Shown one piece after another: positions 11,009 through 23,904 of a stretch of DNA of 64,000 bases; position 1 is the first letter of the stretch; each line of letters starts with the position of its first letter. The position numbers were made by a program, and so were the translations under genes. The DNA lies in NCBI GenBank assembly GCA_019426215.1, contig CM033399.1, positions 23,755,022 to 23,819,021 of the forward strand, written 5' to 3'. The notes under the pieces are model-generated. The model ran no database searches, was not told the origin of the DNA, and worked only from the letters and a program-made list of their open reading frames with translations. Source of the DNA: Buddleja alternifolia. Its lineage: Eukaryota > Streptophyta > Magnoliopsida > Lamiales > Scrophulariaceae.

Positions 11009-14000
11009 GTGCAGGTACCTAGAGCTAGAGTCGATACATCTGTTTGGTATTTCGATAGTGGATCGTCAATGCACATGACTGGTTCCAAGGATCTTCTGAT
11101 CAACTATCGAGCTGCCAATGGTCCTCAGGTTGTATTTGGTGACAACTCCAAAGGTAAAACCAAAGGTATAGGTACTGTGCATAGGGGGAACATCATGATA
11201 AGTGATGTTTATTTTGTTGAGGGTCTGGAGCATAATTTATTAAGCATAAGTCAATTTTGTGATAAAGGCTTTGAAGTCATATTCTCAAGTGACTGTTGTT
11301 ATATAAATGACACTAAGACTAAGTCTACTATTGAAAGGAAAAAGAACTAACAACGTATATTTGGTAGATTGGGGTTCAACACTTGATAACAACCCAACAT
11401 GCTTTGTTGCTAAAAATGAATCTAAAAAGGGTTGGGTATGGCATAGAAAAATGAACCACCTCAACTTTAAAACAATCTCTCAGCTTATAAGTCAAAATCT
11501 TGTAGAGGGATTACCAAATGGACCATTTCACAAGGATCGCCTTTGTGACGCTTGTCAAATGGGTAAACAAGTTAAGTCATCGTTCAAGAGAAAACCTCAT
11601 CTATCTACCTCTAGAATACTTGAACTACTTCACATGGATCTGTTCGGACCTGTTCAAACAACCAGTGTAAGCGGTAAAAGTATACTTTGGTGATAGTAGA
11701 TGATTTCTCTCGATTTACTTGGGTCGAATTTCTGTCATCCAAAGATGGAACATGTGACAAGTTAACAATGCTTATTCGACAACTTCAAACATTGAAAGAT
11801 CTTAAAGTTGCAAGAATAAGAAGTGATCATGGTACTGAGTTTACTAACAAGGTTGTTGAGAAGTTTTGTGCAGAAAATGGAATACATCATGAGTATTCAG
11901 CTCCCAGAACTCCCCAACAAAATGGTGTTGCTGAGCGCCGAAACCGAACGCTTAAGGAAGCCGCTAGGACAATGTTAGCAGAATCCAAGCTTGCTCCTAG
12001 GTTTTGGGCCGAAGCGATCAACACTGCGTGTTACACTCAAAATCGTTGCATGATCAATAAACAGCATGGAAAAACTCCATACGAACTGTGGAAGGGACGT
12101 AAGCCAAATGTTTCATACTTTCACGTCTTTGGTTCTAAGTGCTTTATTCATAATAATGGATCCCAAAGCCTAAAGACATTTGATCCTAAAGCGGATGAGG
12201 GAATCTTTCTAGGATACGCCAAGAATGGGAAGAATTTTTGCATCCTAAACAAGGGCAAATCGAAGGTTGAGGAATCTATTCATGTTGTTTTTGATGATGC
12301 TAACCAAGAACCGAGTAAGGTTCATATAAATGATGTAGGAGTTGAAGATCTTTGTCATCAAGCGTCTAAGATCACTATTGATGAAGATACTGACGACGAT
12401 GGTGAGATCTCAGTGCCACCTCCTAAGATTACTCGTGAGATTACTCTGGAAAATTTTATAAGAAATGCTGATGATCATGAAGAGAGTGATCATCAAGAGC
12501 AAACAAGGAATTGTGAATTTGAAGCGCCTACACAAGAAGGTTGTCAAGCGTCTGATCCCCAAACGTCTGTTCAATCTCTTAACCCTTTCCAACCAGACAG
12601 ACTATGGATGCGAGATCATCTACCAGAGCAAATTATTGGAGATATTGGAGCGCCTGTTAGAACTAGAGCCGCTACATTCAATGAGTCTATGTTCGCAAGT
12701 TTTTTATCTCAGATGGAACCTAAGAAAGTGGATGAAGCTCTAAGTGATCCAAGTTGGATTGAAGCCATGCAAGAAGAACTTAATCAATTTGAGCGTAGTA
12801 AGGTTTGGACACTATTACCAAGACCAACTCACCAAGGAGTCATTGGAACTAGATGGGTTTATACAAACAAGATGGATGAGAATGGCATTGTAATAAGAAA
12901 CAAGGCCAGACTCGTAGCTCAAGGATATTGCCAAGAAGAGGGCATTGACTTTGATGAGACATACGCTCCTGTCGCCCGTCTTGAAGCAATCCGCATGTTT
13001 CTAGCGTATGCAGCGTTTAACAAATTTACAGTGTATCAAATGGACGTGAAGAGTGCCTTCCTGAATGGTAAACTCCAAGAAGAAGTATATGTGGAGCAAC
13101 CACCGGATTCTTCAACTACCATGGTAAGAGTATGGTGTACAAGCTAGACAAAGCACTTTATGGGCTTAAGCAAGCACCCCGAGCATGGTATGACACTCTC
13201 TCTATCTTTCTTATTGGTAAAGGCTTTTCAAAAGGCAGCGTTGATACAACGTTATTTAAAATTACCAATAACGAAGATATTCTCTTAGTCCAAATTTATG
13301 TGGATGATATCATTTTTGGCTCTACTAACAAGCGTCTGTGTGAGAAATTTTCGAAAATGATGCAAGAACAATTTGAAATGAGCATGATGGGTGAATTAAC
13401 TTTCTTCTTAGGATTACAAGTTAAACAACTTCCTAATGGAATATTTATTAACCAAGCTAAATATACGAGAGACATGATTAAGAAATTTGGTATGGAAAAT
13501 ACATCATATTCAAAAATTCCAATGAGCCAAACACTTAAGTTAGATAAAGATGAAAGTGGAAAGAAAGTTGATATCACTAATTATAGAGGTATCATTGGAT
13601 CACTTCTTTATCTTACTGCCAGTAGACCTGATATCATGTTTTCGGTATGCATGTGTGCACGATTTCAAGCTGATCCTAAAGAGTCACACTTAATTGCTGC
13701 CAAGAAAATCCTTAAATACCTAAAAGGCACACAAAATGTGGGCTTATGGTATCCTAGGGATTCTCCTTTTGAACTAATCGGTTACTCAGATGCAGATTTT
13801 GCAGGTTGCAAAATAGATCGTAAAAGTACTAGTGGTACTTGTCAATTTCTAGGTGATAGGTTAGTTTCATGGCATAGCAAGAAACAACAATCCATAGCTA
13901 CCTCCACAGCCGAAGCTGAGTATGTAGCTGCAGGAAGTTGTTATGCACAAGTTTTATGGATGAGGCAACAACTTAGAGATTATGGAACAATCCTAAGTCC

Positions 14001-14244
14001 AACCCCCATTCATTGTGATAACCAAAGCGCTCTAGCCATGACTCAAAACCCTGTTCTTCATTCAAGAACCAAACACATTGACATTAGATACCATTTCCTT
14101 CGTGATCATGTTCAAAAGAAAGATATCTCCATGCATTTTATTGGAACTGACAAACAATTGGCAGATATCTTCACCAAAGCGCTCAACGAACAACGCTTTC
14201 TCACTTTGAGAAGTGAACTAGGTATGATTGATTTAAACGCCTAA
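11009..14244 (+). pseudogene. Pol polyprotein of element A (protease-integrase-RT-RNase H), three frameshifts
   Basis: Copia-order pol: aspartic protease (DSGSSMHMTG), integrase zinc finger (HRKMNH...CDACQMGK), DDE core, RT with YVDD, RNase H ([18 protein letters not shown]). Compared with the intact copy in element C, reading frames change near 11330, at about 11688 (one A lost from an A run) and near 13115. The start codon position is GTG (11009) where B and C have ATG. It is directly preceded by an in-frame TGA. Non-functional as a single protein. Confidence 0.93.
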
Positions 14245-15081
14245 TCATCAAGCATCATATTTTATTAGACATACAATTTAAGGGGAATCCACTTGGTTTA
14301 TGTCTAAAAAGTTTTCTTTGCAAAACAAAACAAATGGTACAAGTTATCAAATTTAGGGGGAACCTTAAAATTATACTTGAACATAACTAAGCATCAATGA
14401 TCAAAAACTTTCAGATGCATGATCATCAACGCTCAGTATTCTTTTGTGTAATATGTTGGACGCTAAACCATAAAAGGAATTTAGCTTTAAGCGTCCATAT
14501 TGTCTCCAATATGTGGTATTAAGTGTTGAAACTATTCCATTCAACACTTAATATAAAACAAAAATGATTTTAAAAAGTCATGCATAAAATTCTTTTTACA
14601 CGCTTCTTGAAGTAGTGGATAGACTCAACAGTCTATTGTGTACTCTATCCACATACCTCTATCACATCAAACTGGCGGGTAATAAAAAAAAAACCTTTTT
14701 AAAATGACGGTTCAGAGATAGCACGTGTTTGTGTACGTGTCAGTGTACAAACGGGCGCGTGCGTTACACTCTGAAAATGCCAAACGTTTCTAAAACTTTA
14801 ACTCGGATGTCAAATATTTATATGAGAATTACCAAGTGTAACTTCTCTCTATTACGCAAAACTCGCGTCTGCGGCTAATGAATTCATGGCTGAGATTAAA
14901 ACTCTTTACACGTGTGTTAATCCTACAGAGATAAGAGAACACAAGTTTAAAAAATTAACCTCTGTCATTTAAAACACAATTTGCAGAAAATTCATTTACT
15001 CATACTCAAAAATCTCTGCAAATTTATTTTCTCTCTCTCTTAAAAGCAAAAGCAAATCTCAGTTCATCTCTTTCACTAAAA
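14245..15081 (+). other. Pol to 3' ORF spacer of element A
   Basis: No gene. Purine tracts TTTAAGGGGAA (about 14278) and TTTAGGGGGAA (about 14350) resemble the PPT core. Downstream are ACGT-core motifs (CACGTG near 14720, ACACGTGT near 14920) and a CT-rich patch just before the 3' ORF start (about 15028-15042), which could be a promoter for a separate transcript; this is inference. Confidence 0.55.
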
Positions 15082-18000
15082 ATGGCACCAAAGAAATCCT
15101 CGTCTACCTCTGCCGAAGCTACCATCAAGGTTACTGAAGGCCTTGTTGTCGACTGGAAATTTTTGTATGAGCAACCTCAGATCAATCTAACAGATATGAT
15201 GGATATGGTTGTCAAAGCTGGGCTCAAGTCATTCTTGACTCAATACTCGTATCTGTTTCCAACTGAAGTGGATATCTTTTGGAGGACTGCCAAACTTTCA
15301 GAGGACAAGAAGTCTATCTCTTGTCTAATTCCTCTATCCTCGAAGGAGCCTCCCAAGGAATTCACTCTGACTGCTGCCTCCATTGCCAAGAACTTTAAAC
15401 TCCCAAATGAGGGTGAGGCACAGGATTCTATTACTTTAAAACAGATCAAGGAAGCATGGACTACAATGAGTGCGTAAGACGATGTACCCTACACTCAATA
15501 TTTCGAAAAGAAAGACCTGGTGTCCAAATACCGGCTATTGGCTGATTTCTGCAGCAAGATCATAGAATGCCGAGTGGGAACCTTTGATAAGGTGAACCCA
15601 GTATAATTCCAGATGATGACTGCCATACTCTTGAACATCAAAATTAACTGGAATGAGTACGTTTTTGGAAGATTTTGGGACTGTTTAAGCGGCTCGAATA
15701 AACCATATGGGCTTGTCCTGAGTGACCTTTTATACAAATCACAGTGTGTATATTCTTCTGGTCTTCCGTTGAATAAGACCAAGTTGCTGGAAAAAAGGAT
15801 TTTGAACAATCTCTTCAATCCTCCCAAAATTGGTGGTGCTGCCAAACCACTATCTGAGCGTCTGGAAATACGTCAAGCGTACGATCAAGAAGCGGAGCGT
15901 CCAGTGCCAGAAGAAGCTGTGAAGCGTCCGGCTGCAATCAAGAAGAGGGCTCCCAGAAAGCCCAAAGTTCAATTTGTCGCCTCCACTCAAAAGGATGATG
16001 AGGAAACCGATGAGGATGCAGAGGACAAGTTACCTCTCAAAAGAAGGAAGCTGGAAGGGATCATTAAACAAATAGACTTTGAAGAACCAGCTGTTGATCC
16101 TCCCGCTCCTCCGCCTAAACTCGTTGAAGGAGTCAACGTGAAGAAAATCTTCAAGCGTTCCAGGACTAGCAAGTGTCGAGCTGCTCCCGTTCCTGAAGAG
16201 CCTGAGACTGTTGAGCCAAGCGCTCAAAGTATTGCTGTTGAGCCAAGCGCACAAGTTACTGTTGAGCCAAGCGCTCAAAGTATTGCTGTTGAGCCAAGCG
16301 CTCAAGTTACTGTTGAGCCAAGCGCTCAGGGTACGTTCTCAGGGTATGTTTATTTCTTCCCACAGCATCTCCTTTCCTACATCTGTAGAAGATCCTGCTC
16401 TTATAGAGGATATTTACTTTCTTTCAGCTATAGTTCCAGCTGCTGCTGAAGCGTCAACTGCTATCATCCTAGATGTTGACTTGACCGAAGTCGTTACTAT
16501 CGCTAAAGATGTTGCCGCAGAAGTTGCTGTAATTGAAGCTGAGGAACCTGCTGCTACAGAGGTTCAGACTTCATCTCCTGTTCAGGCTATAACAGAGGCA
16601 CGCTCAGAAGGTCAGAGCGATGCTGAAGACGTTCCAGCGCCTAGACACTTCTTCCAACTCGACCCGCTGACGACGATTGATCATTCAATCAATTATATGC
16701 CCCCAGCGCTCGAAGAAGATTTCATTCCTACAGGCTACAACGAAGAGAGAGATATTCCTGCAGAGAATGATGTTGCTCGATTGATTGATTTTGACAGTCA
16801 AATCAAAGCCATCATACAAGACAGACAAGGATGGCGAACTCCTAGATGTGATAGAGACTTAGCATACTATCTGGATTATGGGCACAGCAAGCCAACCGGG
16901 TTCGCCCTAAGGGATTACAGCATTCGTATGTATGAGCCTCTGCGTCCTAACTTTCTCAATCCTTCAGAGTCAGTCTTGAACAGAGAAGGCTACACACATT
17001 TCCCTCAGACTGCTCATAGCCCTAAAAATATTGCATTAGTCCATCCACTTCGTCCGTGGAAGAATAAGGCTGCTCATGCCGGTGAGCGTCTCGAATCGTT
17101 GACAGACTTGCTTCAGACTGAAGTTGATGCCTATTTTGACAGCGTCTGGAATGCTAACTATCAACCTGATAAATATCGTTTTGAAGCTATCAGAGATATT
17201 CATCTTGAAGGCATTCGCGCTATGGTAACTGCTGGCACAGACTTCTGCATAAATGAAGTTAACTGGGTTGAAGCGTATGTGGGACACAAGTATACCTTCT
17301 CAGAGCTAGTTCAAGCTCCCCATCTTTTCGGCATAGGCATGCATGACAAGAAGCGTTAGTTCGCCAAGTATTGCCTCAAGCAGCGTTAATAGAGAGTCGA
17401 ACTTGTTCTCAAGCTCCCAATTGTTAGACATCAAATCGAACAGTGTCTGCGTCAAGAGCTTCACAGATTTTCCACTACTCCTCTTCTGTTCAACGCTCAA
17501 GCTTCTTCCAGTGGTACATCTGGTGTCTTGTGCTTGAATTTTGCCCCAAGCCACTGTGAAGAAAACTTCAATCTGATGGTGAAGATTTTGACTCCTGTCT
17601 CCCTATTCGATAAGATCTTCACTGTCAATCTTAGATCTTGGAACGGCTCAGTAATCAGTCCATTCAAAGGATATCCACTGCTCCCTTCAATCCGCAGCGA
17701 GGTACTTGATCACTATGAGTTTGTCCTCTCCCTGCTTGAAAGGAATCAAGAGCTGGCTCAAGCACTTTATCCATATCTTGAAGAGTACTATGCTGATTGC
17801 GTACCTGCACATCGGCGTCCTTCGTCTCTTCCTTCTGACTGCTTGATTGGATTTTCCAGACAATACTGTCCAGATTCACTCTTCTCCATCGCTCAAGCGC
17901 CGTCCAAAGTCTTCCCAAATCATGTGCTTGATATCATTGGTCTAATGCACATCAGGGCCATTGATAGTCCTCTTCGCACATTCATCTCCGGTACTTGTAT

Positions 18001-19300
18001 TTCCAGAACCAGCCTCACTGAACTCTTGGATTCTACATCCACTTCCTATGTCGACTTAGCAAACTGGAACTTCCAATTCGATGACTTTCGTCAACCAGAG
18101 TCAATGTTTGAGGAAGCGCCTGATAAATCAGCCGAAGCGTTCAAGTCTGCAGTTACAAGTATTCCAGCGTCTGCTGAAGAACTCGTTCAAGCGTCTCCAC
18201 CAGAGGATATTCCTGACGCTTCTAAACCTGTTACTGTTGATAGTGCTGAGGATCTGTCTCTTGACATTCGAGGTACTGCTTTTGATCCAGCCTATCAAGT
18301 TTCTTTTGACTCTCTCAAACATTCATCAAGGTTCAAGCGACCGGTTCCTCACGTGGTTCCTTCAGATGAGAGTCAATCTTTTGGTCCGTTGCTCAAATCC
18401 GTCTTGGAGAATATTAGCGCCCACGCTACTCAAAGCGAAGAATCTCTCCATTGGATTAAAGACGATCTGGCAAAGATTGAAAGTCATGTAATGAGCGCCC
18501 AAATTGCTCATATGCGTAGTTCAGCTCAAGCAGCTGTTGGTAAGTGCAAGCAAGATTTTCAAGAAATGCATGATGCCACTCAAGCAACCCAACTTGCCAT
18601 GAAAGAAGAGCTTGAGAAGCGCCTTGAAACCCTTGAGACCTCTATAAATGATGCTACCAGCGCCAAGCTTCTCATTCTGCATGAACGCTTTGACAAGCGT
18701 CTGGATGACATCACAGATTCTATGTCTCAGATTGCTCATCAGGTCAGTTTACTCACAGATCATTTCTTAAAGTCTGATGATGGCAATAAGGGGAAAAGGA
18801 AGAAGAAAGGAGAAAAGAGGAAAGCGTCTAGTTCAAGAGCTGAAGAGCCTCCGTCTCCTAAGCGTCAAGTGCTTACTTCTACTTCTGCGCTTCGTCTTCC
18901 GTCTTAGATATCTGCTCAAAGTACATCTGGAGCGCCCAGTAGTACGCTAAGGGATCCTCCTAGAGCGTTATATCCAAATCTACTAATACCTACAAGAGCA
19001 CTGCTTGAACAGTTTGACATCCCTCTTCAAAGAACGTCCATTCCAGAGCCTACAGATCCAAGAATCTTAGCTGAAGAGAGGAAGATGACTGACTTTATCC
19101 AAGCTTTTCGAATCTGCCTAAGATATATTGGTATTGACCCAACTGACTGGGACAATCATTTTACTGCCTTCAAGAAGAGACAACAAGAAGAAAACAAGCT
19201 CATAATCAACAAAGATCATGAAGCAATGATGATCTTAGAAGACAATCTGTCTGAAGCTATCCGAACTGAAATGCCCAAGCGATACAGAGTCAGACCATGA
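15082..19300 (+). pseudogene. Sirevirus 3' ORF ('env-like' position) of element A, broken
   Basis: It starts MAPKK, as in the intact copy of element C. Breaks: in-frame stops at 15475-15477, 15604-15606, 17357-17359 and just after, and 18905-18907, plus one frameshift near 16330. The N-terminal half has a conserved globular-looking region. The middle holds a 17-aa tandem repeat (VEPSAQSIA-type, 16211-16330). The C-terminal part has a coiled coil and a Lys-rich stretch, then a conserved tail ending at 19300. No signal peptide or membrane segment is visible, so a true envelope role is doubtful. Confidence 0.8.
16211..16330 (+). repeat. 51-bp in-frame tandem repeat in the element A 3' ORF
   Basis: Units built on GAGCCAAGCGCTCAA repeat a little over twice, giving Val-Glu-Pro-Ser-Ala-Gln blocks. 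The repeat is absent from element C. Confidence 0.85.
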
Positions 19301-19517
19301 CATTAAAGCTTTCTGATTTTACATTATCTTTATTCTTGTCTCTTATATCTTCACTTGTTCAGTTGTAAAAATGCCTATAATTCTCGATATATATAAAATG
19401 CATTTTTCAGCTGAAACATCTCGTTGAAGCATAACTAACTTTAACTAACGTTATCTAATCAAGCTAACTTTTACGTTTGGCTGTCTAACTCTTGAACTAT
19501 AAAAGAGTAAGTATTGC

Positions 19518-19572
19518 CATCATCAAAAAGGGGGAAATTGTTAGGAATTTCATGTTAGATGTTTTGATGATG
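19518..19572 (+). promoter_or_regulatory. Hairpin spanning PPT and LTR start, element A
   Basis: Arms CATCATCAAAA (19518-19528) and TTTTGATGATG (19562-19572) are perfect complements; after one mismatch the stem continues with ATTG/CAAT. The loop holds the PPT and the first bases of the LTR. Confidence 0.8.
19525..19538 (+). promoter_or_regulatory. Polypurine tract, element A
   Basis: AAAAAGGGGGAAAT directly before the LTR TG at 19539; primes plus-strand DNA synthesis. Confidence 0.95.
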
Positions 19573-21078
19573 ACAATTAGGACTTTATGTTAGACCCCAA
19601 AATATGTAAGTTTATTTCAGTAGAAAATTTGTATAACCTTTGAAGCGTTAGTTTTCGTAATAGGCTTATTAGGTTTTGTTTTATTTTACTTTAGATTGTT
19701 AGGCTAAGTAGTCTTAGGTTGAGCGTCTGATAATTTCTGAGTGAGTTTATCAGTGGTAAAGTTCGAAGACTCAAGCGCCTGATTTCTGAAAGAAGATAAA
19801 AGTCTCCAAGCGTCCAAATGACCACCTACATCAAGCGTTTCCTTATGGGACAGAAGTAATTTCACTTGAATTTATTTCTAAGTCCAGAAGGAGTTTAATG
19901 CAAATATTCTCAAAGCAATAAGTACCAACGGATATTTAATTCAAATGCATTAAATGCTGATAAGAGCATTAAATGTGATAAGCACTTTCAGACGTACGGA
20001 GAAGCCACCCTATTGGACTGTCAATTATTTCAGACTGCAGCACCAACTTTTGTGCAGCAGATTTTCAGGAAAAAGGACAAAAGTTGTTCACTCGCGGAAG
20101 TGAGAGACACGCGCCTGTGCATGTGTCAAACGGACACTTTCTCCAAGAATGCCTATAAATAGGACTTCAACAACGAGCCAAATAACATAAGTAATCTTCA
20201 AGTTGAATTGCTGTTGCACTAAAGTCTCATTCCTTAAACTCTCAGAAAAGCCAGAATATTCAAGAAAACATTCCCTCTGCTTTTCTTCAATCCTGAGACA
20301 GTCAACAAATATCTCAAACATTCTTTTCGAAGAAACCACTTTCCTACTAAGATATTTCCAAGTTGTTTGAACTTCATCAAAATCAAACAAACCATTTTAG
20401 AAAAACCCATCCAAGCCTCGCGATCTGTGTGAAGTCGAAGTTGGATACTTGCATCATTTCTGGGTGAAAGAAGCAAGGAGATTGAAGTGATTTGGAGCAG
20501 AAATCTGTGTGATCAAGGAGCTCAAGTCATCGACATCTATCTCTCCCTATTGTGTAGAAGATTCTGTGTGATTCTTTGAGAATCACTTTAGTGGATTGCC
20601 TCCAAGTGTTCAAGGAGAAGAAGGATGTAGTTGGGATTACATCACCCAACGAACCTTACAAATATTGTGATATTTACTTTTCAGTCAATCCTTTCATATC
20701 ATATAATTGCATAAATTGATTAAGTAAAATACAATCAAACGCTAAGCAACTAAGAAACTTCTGGTGACGCTAAAGCTTTCAAAAGAAGACTAGAAAAATC
20801 ATTCCGCTGTGCTAACACTAATTAAAGAACTGAACGCTTAAACCCACTCGGTTAAAGTATTCAAATCTTGAAATCTAAGTTAACTCTCTAAAAACAGTCT
20901 TCATCAGACGCTTATACTAAGCGTCTATATTTCTAAGTGAACGCGCAGTCAAGCGTTCACATTTCAAGCGTCCAAAACCATTTTAATACGAAATCTTTTT
21001 GAAGTCGAAAATGACTTCAGGGTCTATTCAACCCCCCTCCCCCTTCTAGACCCTTTCGTATGCCACTTGGGACCAACA
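19539..21078 (+). repeat. 3' LTR of element A (1540 bp)
   Basis: It begins TGTTAGGAATTTCATG and ends GGGACCAACA (TG...CA). A TATA box TATAAATA lies at 20154-20161. The end block CTTCTAGACCCTTTCGTATGC is shared by all Sirevirus LTRs of the window. AAGCGT(C/T)-type motifs recur many times along it. Confidence 0.95.
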
Positions 21079-21336
21079 GGGTTGTTTTGGACCTTCTATT
21101 TGATGAACTACATGTTTACCTTTCTCAGCCTTCATCATCCATTGTGACATTGAGATTACTCCCGTCCCGAAAAATCCTTTTTTAATTTCCATGTTATTCT
21201 TTTCCAGTAGGGCAGCATCAGTCGAATTAAGCCACGTGGGGATTGATCGTTGGACTGTCAAATGGCCCTTGTAGTTTACCCTGTCAGCATACAATATCTG
21301 CATTATCAGAAAACAAAAAGAGTTAAAAAAAAATTA

Positions 21337-21480
21337 GTATACAGTATATTACACTGCATTATACAGTAACATATTAATCAATATACAGTAGAGTATTCCA
21401 CATTATACAGTATATTTATAACCAATTATACAATAGATCATATACAATAATATTCAGTATACAGTGTGGGAGTATACATC
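21337..21480. repeat. TATACAGTA-rich intron block 1
   Basis: Five or more TATACAGT motifs plus TATACAAT variants within about 145 bp of the intron 21298-21606 of the minus-strand gene. Confidence 0.75.
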
Positions 21481-22528
21481 ACACAGTTAAAATACAATAT
21501 TAAATTAAAGATTATACATAGCATATTACCAAATTGGTATACTTAATGAACAATACCACTTTTTTTTTGTACACAAACAAAATTAGAATAGGTAATATAC
21601 ACTTACAATCAGAAAAAGAAGAGGTCCCGTATACATACGAGTTGCCGGATCCGCTTCCCATGAAGCTTTTGTGTCGGCCAAACTGTCCAGAACAAGTCTA
21701 GGCCAGTTGTATCTTGGAAACTCATCAAGATCTCCTCTGAAGTTCAGTATCTTCTTGTTGACAAACGGCGTTCCAGGAGTCTCTATCAAGCAATTATACA
21801 GAATCATAATGAAATTGAGCTTGAATTGGTCCGTTAATTCATTCTCATTCTCCAATTCATTCAATATCATCTGAGCCGAAACTTTAAATTGTTTGGACTT
21901 ATCAAGCGCAAATTGCGTTGTCCATAAGTCCACACTCTCTTTATTCTTGACCGTTAGGTCTATAGGCCGTTCACCGTGTGGGAAGCCTAGAACCTCCTCC
22001 ACATCTTGTTCGTTAATATCAATATTGCCTACGGGCAGAGTCAATCTAAAGTTTCCTGGATTTAAAGCCTTGAGAATCTTATAACCGAGCTTGTGAGGCA
22101 GTTCTGTTATTTTGAAATCTAAGAACGTCCCGAATCCAGACTTTTTAACCCATTCCTGTTGAGGTTCGGTCAATTTTGATACAGCCTTCCCCAACACCTT
22201 CATCGAAACACGTATTTGTGTATAGTTAACCATTTTTCCCCCTTTTTGGTTGATGTTTCTGTACATTAGATATTTTTCTTCGTTTCGTCTGTGTCTTAGG
22301 AGCAGGTCGTTTTGCACGTCTCTTCCTAGTCGTGCGTTGGGGTTCTGAGTCTGATTCTTCGTCTGATTCGACGAAGTCATCATCTGAATTACGATGAATT
22401 ACGTTTAGAGGCTTCGTATCTTGTATAGGAACCAGCTGTAACTTACCTTCAGAGGTGGACTGAGATGATTCTTCTAAAGAAGATGTAGTAAACACATTGT
22501 TAATATTGATTAACACATTAATTCATGT

Positions 22529-22750
22529 ATTATACAGTATGTGTTAATGTATCATATATTATTCAAAAAAGAACATTTCATTATACAGTATATTTTAAAT
22601 CATTATACAGTAACATGTAAGGGAATATATAGTGTGTGTTTATACATCAGACAGTTACAATATAAAAACCATTATACAGTATATTTAAATCATTATACAG
22701 TAACATGTAAGGCAATATACAGTGTGTGCACACTCATAATACAGTAGCAG
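22529..22750. repeat. TATACAGTA-rich intron block 2
   Basis: Seven or so TACAGT motifs, including two near-duplicate segments with CATTATACAGTATATTT and ATTATACAGTAACATGTAAG. Same motif as the other intron of this gene. Confidence 0.75.
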
Positions 22751-22991
22751 TACACCCACTAATTTTAAAATAACCAGCATGTGTTTATACAAATATGCAT
22801 TCAAAATCAATAAAAACAGATTATTTGTCCCCAATAAACAACGTATAGTTACAGCAAATTAAACAAAAACGAAGTTTTTAACAACGAAATCAACTAAATA
22901 CATGAATTTATACTCCATATGCTCGAACAACAACTGAAAATGGAATGTTTCAATGGGTACCTGTGCCGGTGGAAGGATTTTTCGACCTCAT

Positions 22992-23338
22992 TTTCTGCTG
23001 ATAAAACTCGGATTTGGTAATTTTTTAGGGTTCTTTGATGTGCGAAATAAGAATATTCAGTTAGATTTGGAAAGATATGCCTTTAATACGATTCAAATCG
23101 TGCTTTACAGTTGATTAGGAGTGGGTTTAACTGCGAGAGAATTCAGGGAGATCGTGGATGTAATTAGGGGGAGTGCTAGCAGTATAATGGGGTGTATTTT
23201 ACTATTATACCCCCAGCTAATTACAATTGGGGTTTCCCGCTTGTTTCTAGTGTTATTCTGGACTGTTGGATTTAATAAATCCAATGGTGTATATTGGATC
23301 TTATATCATATCTAATATAGGGTATGTATTAGATCTTG

Positions 23339-23380
<42 letters not shown>

Positions 23381-23904
23381 ATCAGTCACCTTTTTTTGTA
23401 ATACTCTCTCCATTTCACACATGATATATCATTTTTATTTGTTCAAATATATTTATGCTTTATTATAGAAAGTATGCAATTGTATTGAGTATGTGCCTAC
23501 TAACTAACAATCCGGATCCTCTTGTGTGACTAACGGTTTGGTTTACAGTTTAAAATTTATTTATTATTGGGATAACACAGGGATATTGCACAAGAAAACG
23601 AAACTTCATTGATGAATAATAACCAATAAATAAAAATCTATCTTTAAGCATAGGTTGCATTCTAAAATTTTTATTTTAATCCTTCTAAATGTCCATCAAA
23701 ACTTTTCATAATAAATCTAGTTATTTTGAAATTATTTGCTCTACTAATTAAATGTTTGTTCTTTTTTAAAATGCAAAGTTTTTAAGTGCAAATATGAAAG
23801 TGATTGTGAAAATGAAGTGACAGGTCGACTTTTCCTAATATTTAGAGAAAAGAACATGTTTATTTGTTTAAAAAACAGCAAGAGCATGATATTTTTGTGG
23901 GGAA
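22992..23904. other. Upstream flank of the minus-strand gene
   Basis: No gene seen. Contains an (AT)n microsatellite at 23343-23377. The sequence before it (about 23265-23340) has loosely inverted copies of a TTGGAT/ATCCAA and TATCTAATATAGGG type; no element boundaries could be set. Confidence 0.5.
23343..23377. repeat. (AT)n microsatellite
   Basis: About 17 uninterrupted TA units. Confidence 0.95.

Larger units (their letters stand above)
1..21078 (+). mobile_element. Sirevirus-type Ty1/copia retrotransposon, element A (5' part outside window)
   Basis: The order is gag C-terminus, pol (protease, integrase, RT, RNase H), a long 3' ORF, polypurine tract and 3' LTR. The copia domain order and the large extra ORF after pol are established marks of the Sirevirus (SIRE/Maximus) lineage. 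The element is split by CACTA-1 at 1242-10988. The 5' LTR, PBS and gag N-terminus lie left of base 1. All three coding regions carry stops or frameshifts, so it is not autonomous. Its 3' end abuts a minus-strand gene exon at 21079. The five bases after the LTR are GGGTT, but the matching target-site copy is outside the window. Confidence 0.9.
21079..22991 (-). pseudogene. Plant DUF1985/Ulp1-family-like gene fragment, cut by element A
   Basis: Putative exons on the minus strand: a short first exon 22991-22961 (MRSKNPSTGT, then GT), a coding block within about 22516-21607 ending in a GTAAGT donor, and an exon 21297-21079 after a TTTTCTGATAATGCAG acceptor; the junction of the last two keeps frame. 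The N-terminal part is acidic then strongly basic (RKRRAKRPAPKTQTKRRK), likely a nuclear signal. The central part (WVKKSGFG, ITELPHKLGY, VEEVLGFPHGE, TGPLLFLI) resembles plant proteins often annotated as Ulp1-like or mobile-element-derived. Two overlapping frames near 22230-22380 suggest a frameshift or missed intron. The last exon stops abruptly at the element A LTR, so the 3' part is outside the window. Family assignment is from memory of such proteins. Confidence 0.55.

Noticed and set aside
15082..19300. Envelope glycoprotein label for the 3' ORF
   Set aside because: No signal peptide, membrane segment or glycoprotein features are visible; only its position matches 'env-like' genes.
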